NCBI RefSeq assembly: GCF_005239225.2
Contig: NC_133294.1
Location: forward strand, 18,551,631 to 18,615,630
Direction: 5' to 3'
Length of the DNA: 64,000 bases
DNA from: Populus alba
Taxonomy: Eukaryota > Streptophyta > Magnoliopsida > Malpighiales > Salicaceae
The notes beneath the pieces were generated by a model. It was not told the DNA's origin. It was given only the letters and a program-made list of their open reading frames with translations, and did not search any database. Positions 48,066 through 59,305 of the stretch are shown here, in pieces (position 1 is the first letter of the stretch; each line of letters begins with the position of its first letter). A program made the translations under genes and the position numbers.

Positions 48066-48780
48066 TAATCATAATATATTATTATCACACTTTATTATCA
48101 TATGGACATAGATAAAGAGCTAGTCATTGTATATCAAGCCTTGTGTCAAGGGTTTGTGCTCCGTGATATGGACTTTCTAGTGGATGATTTGAGTTGAGCC
48201 CACACGAAGCAAAATATAGTATCACTAGCCATGACCCGTGCTCTGCTGCTTATAGAAAAATAAAAAAGAATGTAATGGATTATTCAACACGGTTTTTTAT
48301 AGCAAACCCTTTTTTTTTTCTTAGCAAAAGAAAATGAATATACGGGTTATCCAACGCTTTTTATTACGGCGTTGTTCTGACTCTTCAAAATTAGCAGGGT
48401 AAACTGGCACCTTGAGTAGTAAGGCTAAAAAGAGCTCAACCTTCAAATAACTCAAAGTTGTAAAATGAAATTAAAAAAAAAATTAATGTAAAAAAAAAAA
48501 TATATCAATTTAGGTAATTAATGCCTGACACTTATAACTTGGATTATAAAATCGGAATTACTGTATTAAAAAAAATCATAATCCAAACTCAAAACCAATA
48601 AAATATTGAAAAAAAAAATTTAAGTGAAAAAAAGAGATGAAAAGAAAAGAAAAGAACAATTGAAAGAATGAGGACCAAATTCAACATAAAAATATATATA
48701 AATAAAAATGATGAGGGCTGAAATTGATAAATGAAAGTCAATTAAGAAAATGATAGAAAAAATAAAATTGAAGAGAATGA

Positions 48781-49000
48781 GGACCAAATCTGATATAAAA
48801 AACAAATTAAATTAAATTTTAAGGGATGAAATTAAAAAGAAAAATAACAATTGAAAAAATAAGGATCAAATCTGATATAAAAAAAATTAAATTAAATTTT
48901 AAGGGATGAAATTAAAAAGAAAAATAACAATTGAAAAAATAAAGATCAAATCTGATATAAAAACTAAATTAAATTAAATTTTAAAAAATAAAATAAAAAA
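48781..49000. repeat. ~80-bp minisatellite, about 2.5 copies
   Basis: Units share 'aaattaaattttaagggatg', 'aaattaaaaagaaaaataac' and 'aattgaaaaaataaggatca'. Related words occur singly at 48640-48780 and at 63480-63860, so it belongs to a dispersed AT-rich family. Confidence 0.85.
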
Positions 49001-49378
49001 AATCAATAAAAAAATATTTAAAACAATCAAAAATTAATTAAAAGAATGATAACCATAACTATAATAAAAATAAAATGGGAGGCGGATTTTCATTGTTTGC
49101 TTGACCAACATGAATCCTAAAGACATGAGAGAAAAAAAAAAAAAAAAAAACTCAATCGTCGCTCAACTGTCATGAACCACAATGAACGCACCACTTCATT
49201 AGAAGCATCCTAACTTGGCGGTTCTAACAACATAGAGGTTGGGTCTTAGAAAACGGTTGGAAACGTGAGCTAACTTATTTTAAAAATAATTTTTTAAAAA
49301 TAAAAATATATCATTTCGATTGATTTTAAAATAAAAAATACTTTAAAAAATAATTATAAATACACTTTCAAACAATTA

Positions 49379-49380
<2 letters not shown>

Positions 49381-49411
<31 letters not shown>
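49381..49411. repeat. (TA)n microsatellite
   Basis: 31 bases of alternating TA. Confidence 0.9.
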
Positions 49412-49414
<3 letters not shown>

Positions 49415-49920
49415 TTTCAATAGCATTAAGTAATTACACTGAGCTTGAAAAAAAAATGATAAAGAAACCCTTCCATTTTATGCTAATAACTATTTTACGG
49501 TTTTACGTGAAGAATATTTTATCCCTTTAAAATCAACAACGCCTTAGAAGTCCCTGTTAAAAGACTACCTACCCGAAAACTAAAATTTATTTTTTTTATT
49601 AAAAAAATAAAAAGATAATCTCACTGTAATAATTTATGATAATCTATATCCACTGCTGCATCGAAAATACCGCGTCGTATAATTTTTGTTAACTTTCGTT
49701 TCGAAAGAGAAAAAAAAACTCGGGGAGGGAACAAGTGTTAGCTAGTAAACCATCCACCGACGAGGTTATATCAAATGTCCTCCGCGTGGCAAGAACTAGG
49801 CCATCGTGTCCTTCGAGCAAACCGCCACCTTCTCTTCTTGCACCATATAACCTGCACAAACGCAACCAAAAGGATCATCACAAGGCAAAAACAAAGAAGA
49901 TTTCAGTTACCATCCTAACT

Positions 49921-50775
49921 ATGGCAGCCATTATCATTGCCAAAAACGCTATGCTCAATCTCTCAAAAGCATTGATCCCTCAGCCCCCTTCTCTCTTCCC
50001 CAACTCCACGCCTAAAGTCTCACGGGTCTGCTTCACTACCTTTGCCTCCAAATATAACGAGGTACAAAAGTTCTTTCAAGAAATTAACCATAATATATAT
50101 GGGCATGTACTGGATGTTATTCATTGTTGAAATAATTGGTGGTTTTTTGGTTTTCAGGGACGGTATGCAGCGGAGGAGGATGAAGACCGAGCGTCAGGAG
50201 TTTCTGAGAGAGCGAAAGAAACTGCAAATGAAACAATTGACAGAACCAAAGAGCGTGCCGAGAAGGCGAAAGAACGCTCTAAGGAAATGAAAGAGAAGGT
50301 AAAAGGAAATGCAGAGGAGATGAAGGAGAAGGCGAAAGGGTATGCACACGAGACAAAGGAGAGTGCCAAAGGCACGGCGCAGTCTGCCGCTGAGAAGGTT
50401 AAGGAAGGGACATACAAGGCAGCGGAGACGGTTGAGAGAACGAAAGAAGGAGCGAAAGATTATGCATATGTTGCAAAAGAGAATGCTAAAGACGGGACAG
50501 AGAGAGTGGCGGATACTGCACGTGATGTGAAAGAGAAGGCAAAAGACTACGCGGGAGCGGCAGGGGAGAAGGCAAAGGACGGGACTCATAAGATAGCTGA
50601 GACGGTGGAGAGTGTGGGAGAGAAGGCGAAACAGACAGTGAAGGGAGCTTTGGATGCTGCGAAGGAAACTACACAGAAGATTAAAGAGACTTTGGTGGGG
50701 AAAGATGATCATCACGATGATGATGATTATAGGAGGGAGAAGATCGATGAAGATGTTGTGGAGTACAAGAGGTGA
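49921..50775 (+). CDS. LEA_4 (group 3) protein with probable organelle presequence
   Basis: Two exons, 49921-50061 and 50158-50775, joined at a GT-AG intron, give 252 residues. Exon 1 encodes 47 residues (MAAIIIAKNAMLNLSKALIP...) with Lys and Arg, no acid before the last residues and a CFTTFASKY end, consistent with a mitochondrial or plastid targeting peptide. Exon 2 is almost entirely Ala/Lys/Glu/Thr with 11-residue periodicity: AKERSKEMKEKVK, HETKESAKGTAQSAAEKVKE, KDYAYVAKENAKDGTERVAD, EKAKQTVKGALDAAKETTQK. This is the LEA_4 pattern: disordered in water, helical on drying, protecting membranes and enzymes in seeds or stress. An acidic His/Asp patch (KDDHHDDDD) precedes the tail. A 173-codon frame on the other strand is only the mirror of this repeat. 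A TATA-like 'ccatataac' lies about 80 bases upstream. Confidence 0.9.
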
Positions 50776-52195
50776 GCTGCTGCTGGAGAGAATTGATGAC
50801 GATGTGAAGAAGAAGAAGAAGAATACCGAGGGAGTGAGGTGTACTAGAGCATTTGGTTGTGTTCTTGACGGTGATAAAAATAAGTTAGTTTAATTACAAT
50901 CGTAATTGGGTTTTATGTGGCCCATAATTTAGTTAATTTTTGCTACTTTGATATTAACAACATCGTACTGCTCCGAACCAAAAAAAAGAAAAAGAAAAAG
51001 AAAAAGAAAAAAAGCAATTTGCATCATTTCGAAGTTCGAACACAATAATTGTACTATTTTACTCCTAGTGAGGATTTCCTCGGTAGGTTGGCTGGGCTAT
51101 CTACTGCCGCTGAAGGCCTTGTCATTGACCGAGGGGACAGATGATACCGTTTATAATTATTTGGATTAAACAGGGGACCACTTTTCATTTTTCAAATACG
51201 AAGGTGATGCTATATATATATAATTTAATTCTAATAAATTATTTTTTAGTTTATTTTTCATATTATATAGCCGAAGGAATTAACTTCCCACATATCTTTT
51301 CAGTAAGCTTAAAAAACTTTTCAGTGACATTTTATATTTAATTTCTTATCCCATTATTCACTCGTTATGATGCTTGAGGTCATTATTTTGGGCCCACGTG
51401 TTAGCGTGCAAGTGTGACTGAACATGAGAGATTATGCTTCCCACCGTTAGCGTGCAAATGTCCTTTTCTTCTTTTGATGATGAATCTCGGCTGTATTGAT
51501 TTGATGAACTCTCGTGTGTTTTTTTTTTTTAAATTATTATTATTATTTCTTTTTAAGCCTTTTGATTCGGTAGCTTCCTGATTTTTTTTGAAGTAGCATT
51601 GTAGCATATAGAGAGATGTTACTTGTGATTTTTTCTTTTATTTTTTTAAAATATTATCTGCAACTTGAGAGCTGATAATTTTGTTTTTCTGATAGAGATA
51701 ATTTCTATAGCTTTCCAACTGTAGGAAAAGAAAAAAAAAACTCAACAAATTATATTTAATACAATTCAATGCAATCATAATTAATTTGTAATTTAATCGT
51801 AGCTAATTGGTACAACTTCGACCAAAAACCATACAACTTACCGAAAGACTTAACAAATCAATTAATTGCACCAATTATTCATCACCTAATAAATCCTTAA
51901 AAAGTAATTTTTAGTTAGGGAGAGTATCAAAAGAATTAACTTTGGCGAATAGAAAACACTAGAGCATAACATGACAAGTATTTAGTGGTAAATTTTCCAT
52001 CGATCGAGTGTGTCAAATCTTGTGGCCGATCATGATCAGACTAGCCAGAATTGTTCGGCCTGATCATGTTCGAGCTAGCCGAATCTTCTGGCTCAATGAT
52101 GGTCTTAGATGTGGTCAAGTTTTTCAATCTTCAGATATAAAGAATTTCTTGATCATGACTGGTAGTCTCAAGCGCATATATATGAGTTTATCATA
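50776..52195. other. LEA 3' region and AT-rich intergenic DNA
   Basis: Roughly 200-300 bases after the stop are probable 3' UTR. An AAAGA-type run lies at 50984-51012. Beyond it, AT-rich DNA with no recognisable gene. Frames here are short and motif-free. Confidence 0.45.
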
Positions 52196-52239
52196 ACAGT
52201 GATTGAATTTTCGAAAACTGTTGGCACAATAATTCTCAT

Positions 52240-52660
52240 ATTCGCGATTCAGTTTCTCACAATGTTCGCCAACTATACAATTAAATAGTTTTACCGATAA
52301 ATTCAATTTATAGGTATGAAGCACGAAAAATATCAATAATATTTTTACCAATAAGCTCACTGACTGTATTTATTTGTTGGAATTTTAATTATCGGTAATT
52401 TTTCATTCTGTTATCAATTCAATCGGTAATTAAAAAAAAAACACCAACAGTATTACAGGCAATAAATCACATTAAAAAACAAATTCCAAAGAGAATTTTA
52501 TCGATGAAATATTTTTGTCTATATATTCATTGGTAATTACTGACAAAATATCCATCAGTAATTGTGATATGGATAATAATTATTTCAAACTTTTTATAAA
52601 ATATCGACGAAATATATCTATCGGTAATAATAATAGCGCCATAGTCATTGTAGAGTCTGA
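52240..52660. mobile_element. CACTA-like transposon fragment (subterminal-type repeats)
   Basis: Repeated words in both orientations ('atcggtaat', 'ttaccgataaa', 'ttaccaataa', 'atcagtaatt', 'tatcggtaataa', 'atcgatgaaat') cluster here. Diverged 'accgacggaa/ttccgtcggtaat' repeats are typical of CACTA subterminal regions in dicots. No CACTA end or transposase was found, so it is a decayed fragment at best. Confidence 0.4.
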
Positions 52661-54711
52661 AACATGTCCCTTGAGGTTTAAAGGACATGCATGGAAGACA
52701 AACAAAAACTTGTATAAATATGTAGAGATTCGTAGATGAATACAAGTTGATTTTTCAACGTCATTTTATATATTACCAATATAATTTCTTCTTTTGAGGA
52801 GATGAAAGATTTATTACCTAGGACTTGGCATGTGGGAAAGCGGTATCAATATAATTTCTTCACATTGAGCGGATTGATATAAAAAGCCAAGAGAAAAAAT
52901 CTAAATGCATGATAAGGAAAAAAAATAAATAAAAGCATGTAAAGAAAGTATAAAGCAGTAAAGAAAGAAAAGAATTATAGGGAAAAATATGTGTGTTGTA
53001 GTATAGCAAAAAATTATAATGAGAGTGCTTCCATGTCTATAGAGGATGCTAGCTAATTGTTTAACCCGTGTTTTGCCTAGATTGAATAATTTATTTGGAA
53101 TAAATAAATAAATATACATCATTTTTAAATGTGTTTTTTTACAATAAAAATTCTAATTATAAATAAAAAAAATCTATGTGCATTTAATTAAATAAATTAA
53201 GAATTATCTATGCCAATAAATATATAAAAAAGTGTTAACATGCTTATTCGATTCGTCTAGCTACACGTTGAATAATCTTTTTCTAATGCAAAATATATAG
53301 GTTTTATTAACTTTTGTTTTTACATCGAGTAAAAAAATATAACTGTAAATCTAAAAATAGATGTTTACATAGAATAAAATATACTGAAGATCGTATGTTT
53401 TAATAAAAATATATAAGATTTCAAGCTTATTTTTAACATAGTAGAAAAATAGAATAATGTTGCAATTGTTGCTTTGAAACACCATTTCTTTAGTCTTTGT
53501 ATAATAACTTTTTAAAAAAAAAATGTGAAGAAAAAAATAAAAAGCAAATCACACAAGAATGAAGATAAGATAAAAAAAAAAAAAAAAAGAATGATATAGA
53601 TAGGTTAAGTGTAGAGTAATAAATATTCGACATGTAAAAAATAAAAAATAATATTTTTTTTCAAAAGATCTAAAGAAAATAAAAATAAAAAAATAAGATA
53701 AGAATAAAATAATGATAAATAAACCAAGTGTAAAATGATAAAAATATTAAGTATAAAGATAGAAAAAATATAAAAAATCTTATTTTTTATAAAAACAAAA
53801 ATTATAAAGTATAAATTATAAATTTATCACCTACTTGCTATAGTAAAAAATAAAATAAAATTCTAATTGTGCCATTCTACAGTAAAATATGTATAAATAC
53901 TTGATGTCCAAGTAAACTTAGAAAAAAAACTAAACTGTATTGAAAAAAAATACTACGTAGAAATATATATAAATCTTATTATAGTTATATATGCTTGATT
54001 TGCACAAAAATTAATTAAGTAATATAAATAATTTTTTATATACTAATCTATATTGTTTTTCTTGAATTGACATGGATATAAGCTACACACCAAATGGACT
54101 CACAATGAGCTTTGCTCAACCCAACTTATTGGATGTGAAATGATGTACACCGGTTTTGTAGCAAGGCCAGTGCCATTCCTTAATTTTTTGGATGCATTAA
54201 GGAAACTGACTTGTACCATATCGTAAATTATGATAATAGTTATTTTTAATTTTTTAAAAAATATATTAAAATGATTTATTTATTTATTTATTTTTAAAGC
54301 TGATTAATCATTTGATATATGAAAAAAAAAAAAAACCACACACAACAGCATATCTTTTTCTAAATTAAAAAAAAAAACTTGTCATTACATTATTTTAAAT
54401 TTATTTTTAATATCAAAATATCAAAACAATTCAAAATTATATAAAAAAATTAGTTTGAAGAAAAAAATTAAATATCTTTTAAAAGCATAGTTGTACCTCA
54501 AAAACATAACCTTAGTCTCTCAGATTACTTGAAGTCTTAGATTCGGTCTTTAAACTCAAAGCTTATCAATTTCGGCCATAAAAAAATAAGTATTTGAATT
54601 TTTTTTTATTCTAAATGTACACACACGCACACAGAAATAATTAATTACAGTGATAAGGTAAATTATTGCTATAAATATTAAGGTATTACACATGTGACAT
54701 AGAAAGTGTCA

Positions 54712-54769
<58 letters not shown>

Positions 54770-56025
54770 GCTTTTAAAAAAAAATGATTTTTTTTTATTT
54801 TAAATTAATATATTTTTTTTAATATTTTCAGATTATTTTAATATGCTATATCAAAAATAATTTTTAAAATATATTATTTTAATGTATAACTAAATAAAAA
54901 AATATTTTAAAAAATAACTTTATAACTATAAACAGGCTAAGTCCTGGAAGAAAAGGTTCCACTCTAATTAACACAAGATTATATGGTTGAGTATGGTAAA
55001 TATCTCCTGTAAAAAAAGTCAATTATTAAAACTATGAGATATTTCTCTCATGGTTTAAGCTTTTAGGAGGGTACAAGACATTATAATAGAACGAACCAAT
55101 GAGTGTGTGGACCAATATTAGCTGGGATTGGTCTTGGGCCTTATGATTTTCCCTTTCTCCAACACTGCACTACTGAATATGCGAAAGCCTAATAGTAGTT
55201 GTGCCCCATCTTTGCCGGCCTACACATAGATCAGAAAAAGATCCCCTCGGAAGATAGTGTTAGGAAACGCGGTTAAAATTTTATTTTTAATAAAATTAAA
55301 TTTTTTTAATTTTAAAAATTATCTTTTTATACTCTCATATTGTTTTAACATGATAATATTAAATATATATATATTTTTAAAAAATTAAATATAAATTCTG
55401 TTGATACATTTCCAATAAAAAAAACATTAAATGGCTTCATTCTAGATTATCCTAATAATAAAAAGCAGAAAATACAGTGGTTTATTCAACAAGTGGACAA
55501 TAGAGTGGTCAAAAAGCACGTTGAACCTTAAAAGCGATCATGATCATAAAATCATGGACCATTTCTTAGGCGAGGGAAAGTTCTTGGCAGTTTAAGGATA
55601 CATCATGCATGGAGATGTTGGATCATAGTACATGGTGGCTTTATCCCTACTACTACAACAACTGAACAAGAACAAGAACAAGAAGAAGCTCTAACTAGTT
55701 AGTATTTGTCCTGTCCTGATTGGATAGGGAGCAGTTGTAACCCCTCGAGATATGGTCGTCACCCCTCTTCCTGTTCCATGCTCGTTGCACGTGCCACCTC
55801 ACCAATTCCAGTTCAGACTTTCTTCTATAAGACAAATTAATTAATTAAGCAAATCCAAGCTTATATTGGCGAGGGAAGAAGTCCTCTCCCCACCTTGATA
55901 TATCAACATGGACCGACGATCTTCAACTCTCTAATTAACAGTCACCTTTTGGTATGTATTAAGAGATTATGATTTTATTTCTTAGGATTTCCCATTCATT
56001 TGTAGTTGATCTTGACTCCACTTTA
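52661..56025. other. AT-rich intergenic DNA with MITE fragments
   Basis: No coding sequence. 54220-54500 and 54771-54935 are MITE-like copies flanking a (TA)n run. 55560-55910 is less AT-rich and contains ordinary single-copy-looking DNA ('gagatatggtcgtcacccc', 'cgttgcacgtgccacctcac' with an ACGTG core), possibly a distal Dof regulatory region. Nothing more can be supported. Confidence 0.4.
54714..54766. repeat. (TA)n microsatellite, longest in the window
   Basis: About 53 bases of uninterrupted TA, able to extrude as a cruciform and prone to assembly error. Confidence 0.92.
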
Positions 56026-57095
56026 TATAGTAAGTTGTTTAAGTAATATGTTGTGCGGATCCAATGAGATATTTCATGAAATAAAAGGTAGCTTTCTAAT
56101 AATAATCATATTCGATTTTTTTCTAAAATGACTTTGTTTGGAATAATTTTTTTTTAAAGAATTAAAATGATGTTTTTTTAGATAAAAATTAAATAAAATA
56201 TTATTAAGATTTATTTTATTAGATTTCATTTAAGTAAATCAGTTTGTTAGTTGAATATGATTAGTTTAACAATGTAAATCAGTTTGTTAGTTGATATTTT
56301 AGATTAACTAAATTAAATTAAATTAAATTAAGTTTTTAAAACATGTAAAAAATAAACTTTTATTTAAGTAAAATTTCAAGTTAGTGAATTAGCGAATGGA
56401 ATTGTTGGGCAAATTTTCATCACAATGATAATAACAACTAACCTTGACCTAAAGAAAATAATAATAAAATAAAAAAACAAAATTTTTATATAGTAAGTGG
56501 TTTAAGTACTATATTATGCTGATCCAATGAGATATTTCATGAAATAAAAGGTAGTTAATTTCTAATAATAATCATATTCGTCATACTCAACTCAAGGGAG
56601 GTTAAATATTTCTAAAATGACTTCATTTTTAATAAATAAATTTAAAAGAATTAAAAATATGTTTTATTAGGATAAAAAACAAATAAAATATTATTAAAAT
56701 TTATTTTATTAAATCGTTAACAATATCAATAAGTTTGTTAATTGATATTTTAGATTTGATTATTTTTTTAAAATATGTAAACAACAAACTTGATTTTAGT
56801 AAGATTCTAAGTTAGTGAATTAGCTATTTGAATTGTTGGGCAAGTTTTTATCACAATAATAATAATTATTTAGTAGGTGTGCAGTGGTAAGAGTTTATGA
56901 TCAAGAGGTTTGTTCTCTATGTGATATCAGATTCGAGCCCTATAATTGATAATATTGATGGCCATTAGAAGCTTACTTAGTTGTTAATTTTAGAACCCAT
57001 GAAAACTAGTCGAGATGCACATAAATTAATTTGGACACTCGGGCGTAAAAAAAATAAAAAACTAACCTTGACCTAAAGAAAATAATAATAATAAA
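56026..57095. repeat. Diverged tandem duplication, unit ~463 bp
   Basis: Unit 1 (about 56026-56488) and unit 2 (from about 56489) share 'tatatagtaagttgtttaag', 'gatccaatgagatatttcat' (56058 and 56521), 'gttagtgaattagc', 'ttgaattgttgggcaa' and 'aaccttgacctaaagaaaat'. Period 463. Unit 2 is interrupted by a SINE. Confidence 0.88.
56868..57060 (+). mobile_element. tRNA-derived SINE
   Basis: The head has a Pol III A-box-like 'tgcagtggtaagagttta' and a B-box-like 'agattcgagccc' 45-50 bases later. The body has 'gatggccattagaagcttac' and 'aaactagtcgagatgcac', and the 3' end 'acactcgggcgtaaaaaaaa' is A-rich. This layout, and the 'tagtcgaggtgcgcgcaa'-like segment, match a widespread plant SINE family. 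The duplicate copy at 56435-56445 shows the empty site. Confidence 0.8.
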
Positions 57096-58330
57096 AGCAA
57101 ATGAAGGGTAACCATGTCTTTTGAAGTAATAGAGCGTACAATTGATCAAGAATGGGCATCCAAGTGGAACAGTTAAGAGAGTGATGTAAGAGAAAACAAA
57201 AAGAAGAACAAACAGGTGAAGGAAATAAAATACTAAAATAAACAATAGAATACCGAAAGATTTTTTTTTGTTAGAAATATAGAGAGATGGTTATCTTACT
57301 AAAGTGGAATGAGAGAAAAAGCAAAAGGTTTTGTTAAAAAAAACAAAAGTAGTCAAAAAAGAAGAGAGAGAGAGGGAGAGAGCCGCTGATCAACTCCGAC
57401 ACCCCCACCTCCCAATATTCATGATCAGGCGAAGCCACCATCTTTGGCCGCGCCCGCCGTTTCTCCACTTACCACTGGTCCATCTCCTAACATACTATAC
57501 ACTACAGACAATCTCTTTGTAGCTGATACAGCTAGATCTCTCTTATGTTAGTGACCATAAATTTTGCGCGTGTGACTTGAGGTTATTGTTCGATGGATTA
57601 ATGTTTTATGTCTAGGATACTTCAGGTACGATGAGGCAGTAAAACTGGGGGTTTAATTTTGATGCCATGTAAACAAATCTCTCTTGGTTTGTGAGAGATG
57701 GGACTAAACCTAAACAGATGGTATTTTATATATATAGTTTGATGTTTCTTGATGGTCATTACTGGATATATATACTCTTAGCAGAATCCTTTTCTTGAAA
57801 TTTCTCTATATTCTGAGTTCCAGATTGAGACTTCTCCTTTGGGGGCTTCGTCTTAGTCGACACCCGTACACTCGTTTCTGTTTCTCACATAAAAAGCAGG
57901 TGATCTTTCTATGCATCTTATTTAGAGAAAGAGAGGGTGTTGAAAATCCTCGAGGATTTGAGTGGGGTTTGGTTGATGTTGAGCTCTTGATTTCAAATCT
58001 AGTGTGACTTCTTCAATATTTATTACTGTTGTGGAGAGAGAGAGAGACTATGGCTGTTTATGGATAGCAGATACGCATGCACAAGGAAAGTACAATCGCC
58101 GTGGTTTTGCACCGTGTAACATTAGATTCTCAGAAGCCAAAAGCAGACACGTTCAGATTACTGGCTTCTCTATATCTGAGGAAAGACCAACCTTCTCTAC
58201 ATCCTTGTCTCAAAACCTGCATGCACCGACAAAGCCAAAACAACCCAATTCATCTCTCTAACATAATATATTTTAGCGAGATAACCAATAAAACAGAAAA
58301 GATTGGATTTTTAGAGTGATACGAGGAGAG
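57096..58330 (+). promoter_or_regulatory. Dof gene upstream region and probable leader
   Basis: A GA-rich run at 57361-57381 is followed by a C-rich stretch (57390-57490) that could be near the transcription start. A smaller GA run is at 58034-58047. Dof genes often carry a leader intron or a short first exon; a donor-acceptor pair could not be fixed here. Short frames (63-85 codons) have no motif. Confidence 0.4.
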
Positions 58331-59305
58331 ATGCAGGGAGGAAGTGAAGATGTGAAGCCAAATCAAGAGAGGAGATTGAAATCGACACAAGGGGATGATC
58401 AACAGCAACATCAGCCGCAGCAGCCTCAAAAATGCCCTCGCTGCGAGTCTCTGAATACCAAGTTTTGTTATTACAACAATTACAACCTTTCTCAGCCTCG
58501 GTACTTTTGCAAGACTTGTAGAAGGTATTGGACTCTTGGCGGTACCCTGAGGAATGTTCCTGTAGGAGGTGGTTGTCGCAAAGGAAAGCGAGCAAAAACG
58601 TCATCATCTTCTAGTTCTGGCGAGAACTCGCGGTTGCAGCAACAGCTACCGCAACAACCACATCTTTTGCAGCATAATTTTGCAACCCCACAAAATATCC
58701 TGGCCACTAATAATTCAGGTAATCTTTCAAGTCCTGCGTTGAGGAACAAAGAACCAGGGAATTTGGTTTCACCTCCTCCCGGGATGTCTACAATGGCATC
58801 TTATTTTCCTGGTGGTGGATTCTTGACATCTTTAGAAGCAATTCAGTCATTGAATAACAACCAGCCACCAATACAGTCTTTCCCTCTTCAACCTCTAAAT
58901 CAACCTCTCAATCTCGGTGGTGTTTTAGGAGAGACTTCAAATTTGGGTCTTTTGCATGGTTTCAACGCAGTTCCTGCTTTTGGGTCCCAAAATCAACAGC
59001 AAAGCCAACTCTACCATGTGGGTTATAGAGATACTAGGAGTATTGAACATTCTTTTTACCCACATAATCAAGAGAGCTTGATTCAATCAAGCAGGCCTGC
59101 CACCTCTTCTCATCAGCAACAAAATTGGCATCATGGTTTTATGAGCAATAGTAACCCCACTGTCTCTGATACTGCTTTGTGGAGTACAAGCACCAGCACC
59201 ACCATAGGACACACAAACAGCAACATCAATCCCACCGCTGGCTCCTCTCCCTTGAATCCAGATCAATGGAAACATGGTTTGCCTGGATATGGACCACCAT
59301 CATGA
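58331..59305 (+). CDS. Dof zinc-finger transcription factor
   Basis: A 324-residue protein starting [10 protein letters not shown]. The Dof finger is complete: C35-x2-C38-x21-C60-x2-C63, in [19 protein letters not shown] and [20 protein letters not shown], followed by [12 protein letters not shown]. Dof factors bind AAAG cores in promoters and act in the nucleus. N-terminal Gln/His ([10 protein letters not shown]) and later Ser, Gln and Asn tracts are low complexity, as usual for the family. The C-terminus ends [13 protein letters not shown], a tail I recall in the DOF1.4/DOF5.1-like group. The ATG at 58331 is the first in frame; an upstream GTG is ignored. An unseen short 5' exon is possible. 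Arabidopsis DOF1.4 (At1g28310) sits next to LEC2, supporting orthology, but the symbol is left empty because the subgroup is not proven. Confidence 0.92.
   Translation: MQGGSEDVKPNQERRLKSTQGDDQQQHQPQQPQKCPRCESLNTKFCYYNNYNLSQPRYFCKTCRRYWTLGGTLRNVPVGGGCRKGKRAKTSSSSSSGENSRLQQQLPQQPHLLQHNFATPQNILATNNSGNLSSPALRNKEPGNLVSPPPGMSTMASYFPGGGFLTSLEAIQSLNNNQPPIQSFPLQPLNQPLNLGGVLGETSNLGLLHGFNAVPAFGSQNQQQSQLYHVGYRDTRSIEHSFYPHNQESLIQSSRPATSSHQQQNWHHGFMSNSNPTVSDTALWSTSTSTTIGHTNSNINPTAGSSPLNPDQWKHGLPGYGPPS

Larger units (their letters stand above)
48066..49700. other. AT-rich intergenic DNA with minisatellite
   Basis: 48600-49000 contains ~80-83-bp tandem units: 'caaatctgatataaaa' with 'aagggatgaaattaaaaaga' starts near 48785, 48868 and 48948. 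49255-49375 is MITE-like, followed by a (TA)n run at 49381-49411. No coding sequence supported. The last ~100 bases are the distal LEA promoter. Confidence 0.55.

Noticed and set aside
50194..50715. 173-codon frame on the minus strand opposite the LEA gene
   Set aside because: It is the mirror of the repetitive Ala/Lys/Glu codons. The plus frame has the LEA pattern and a proper exon 1.
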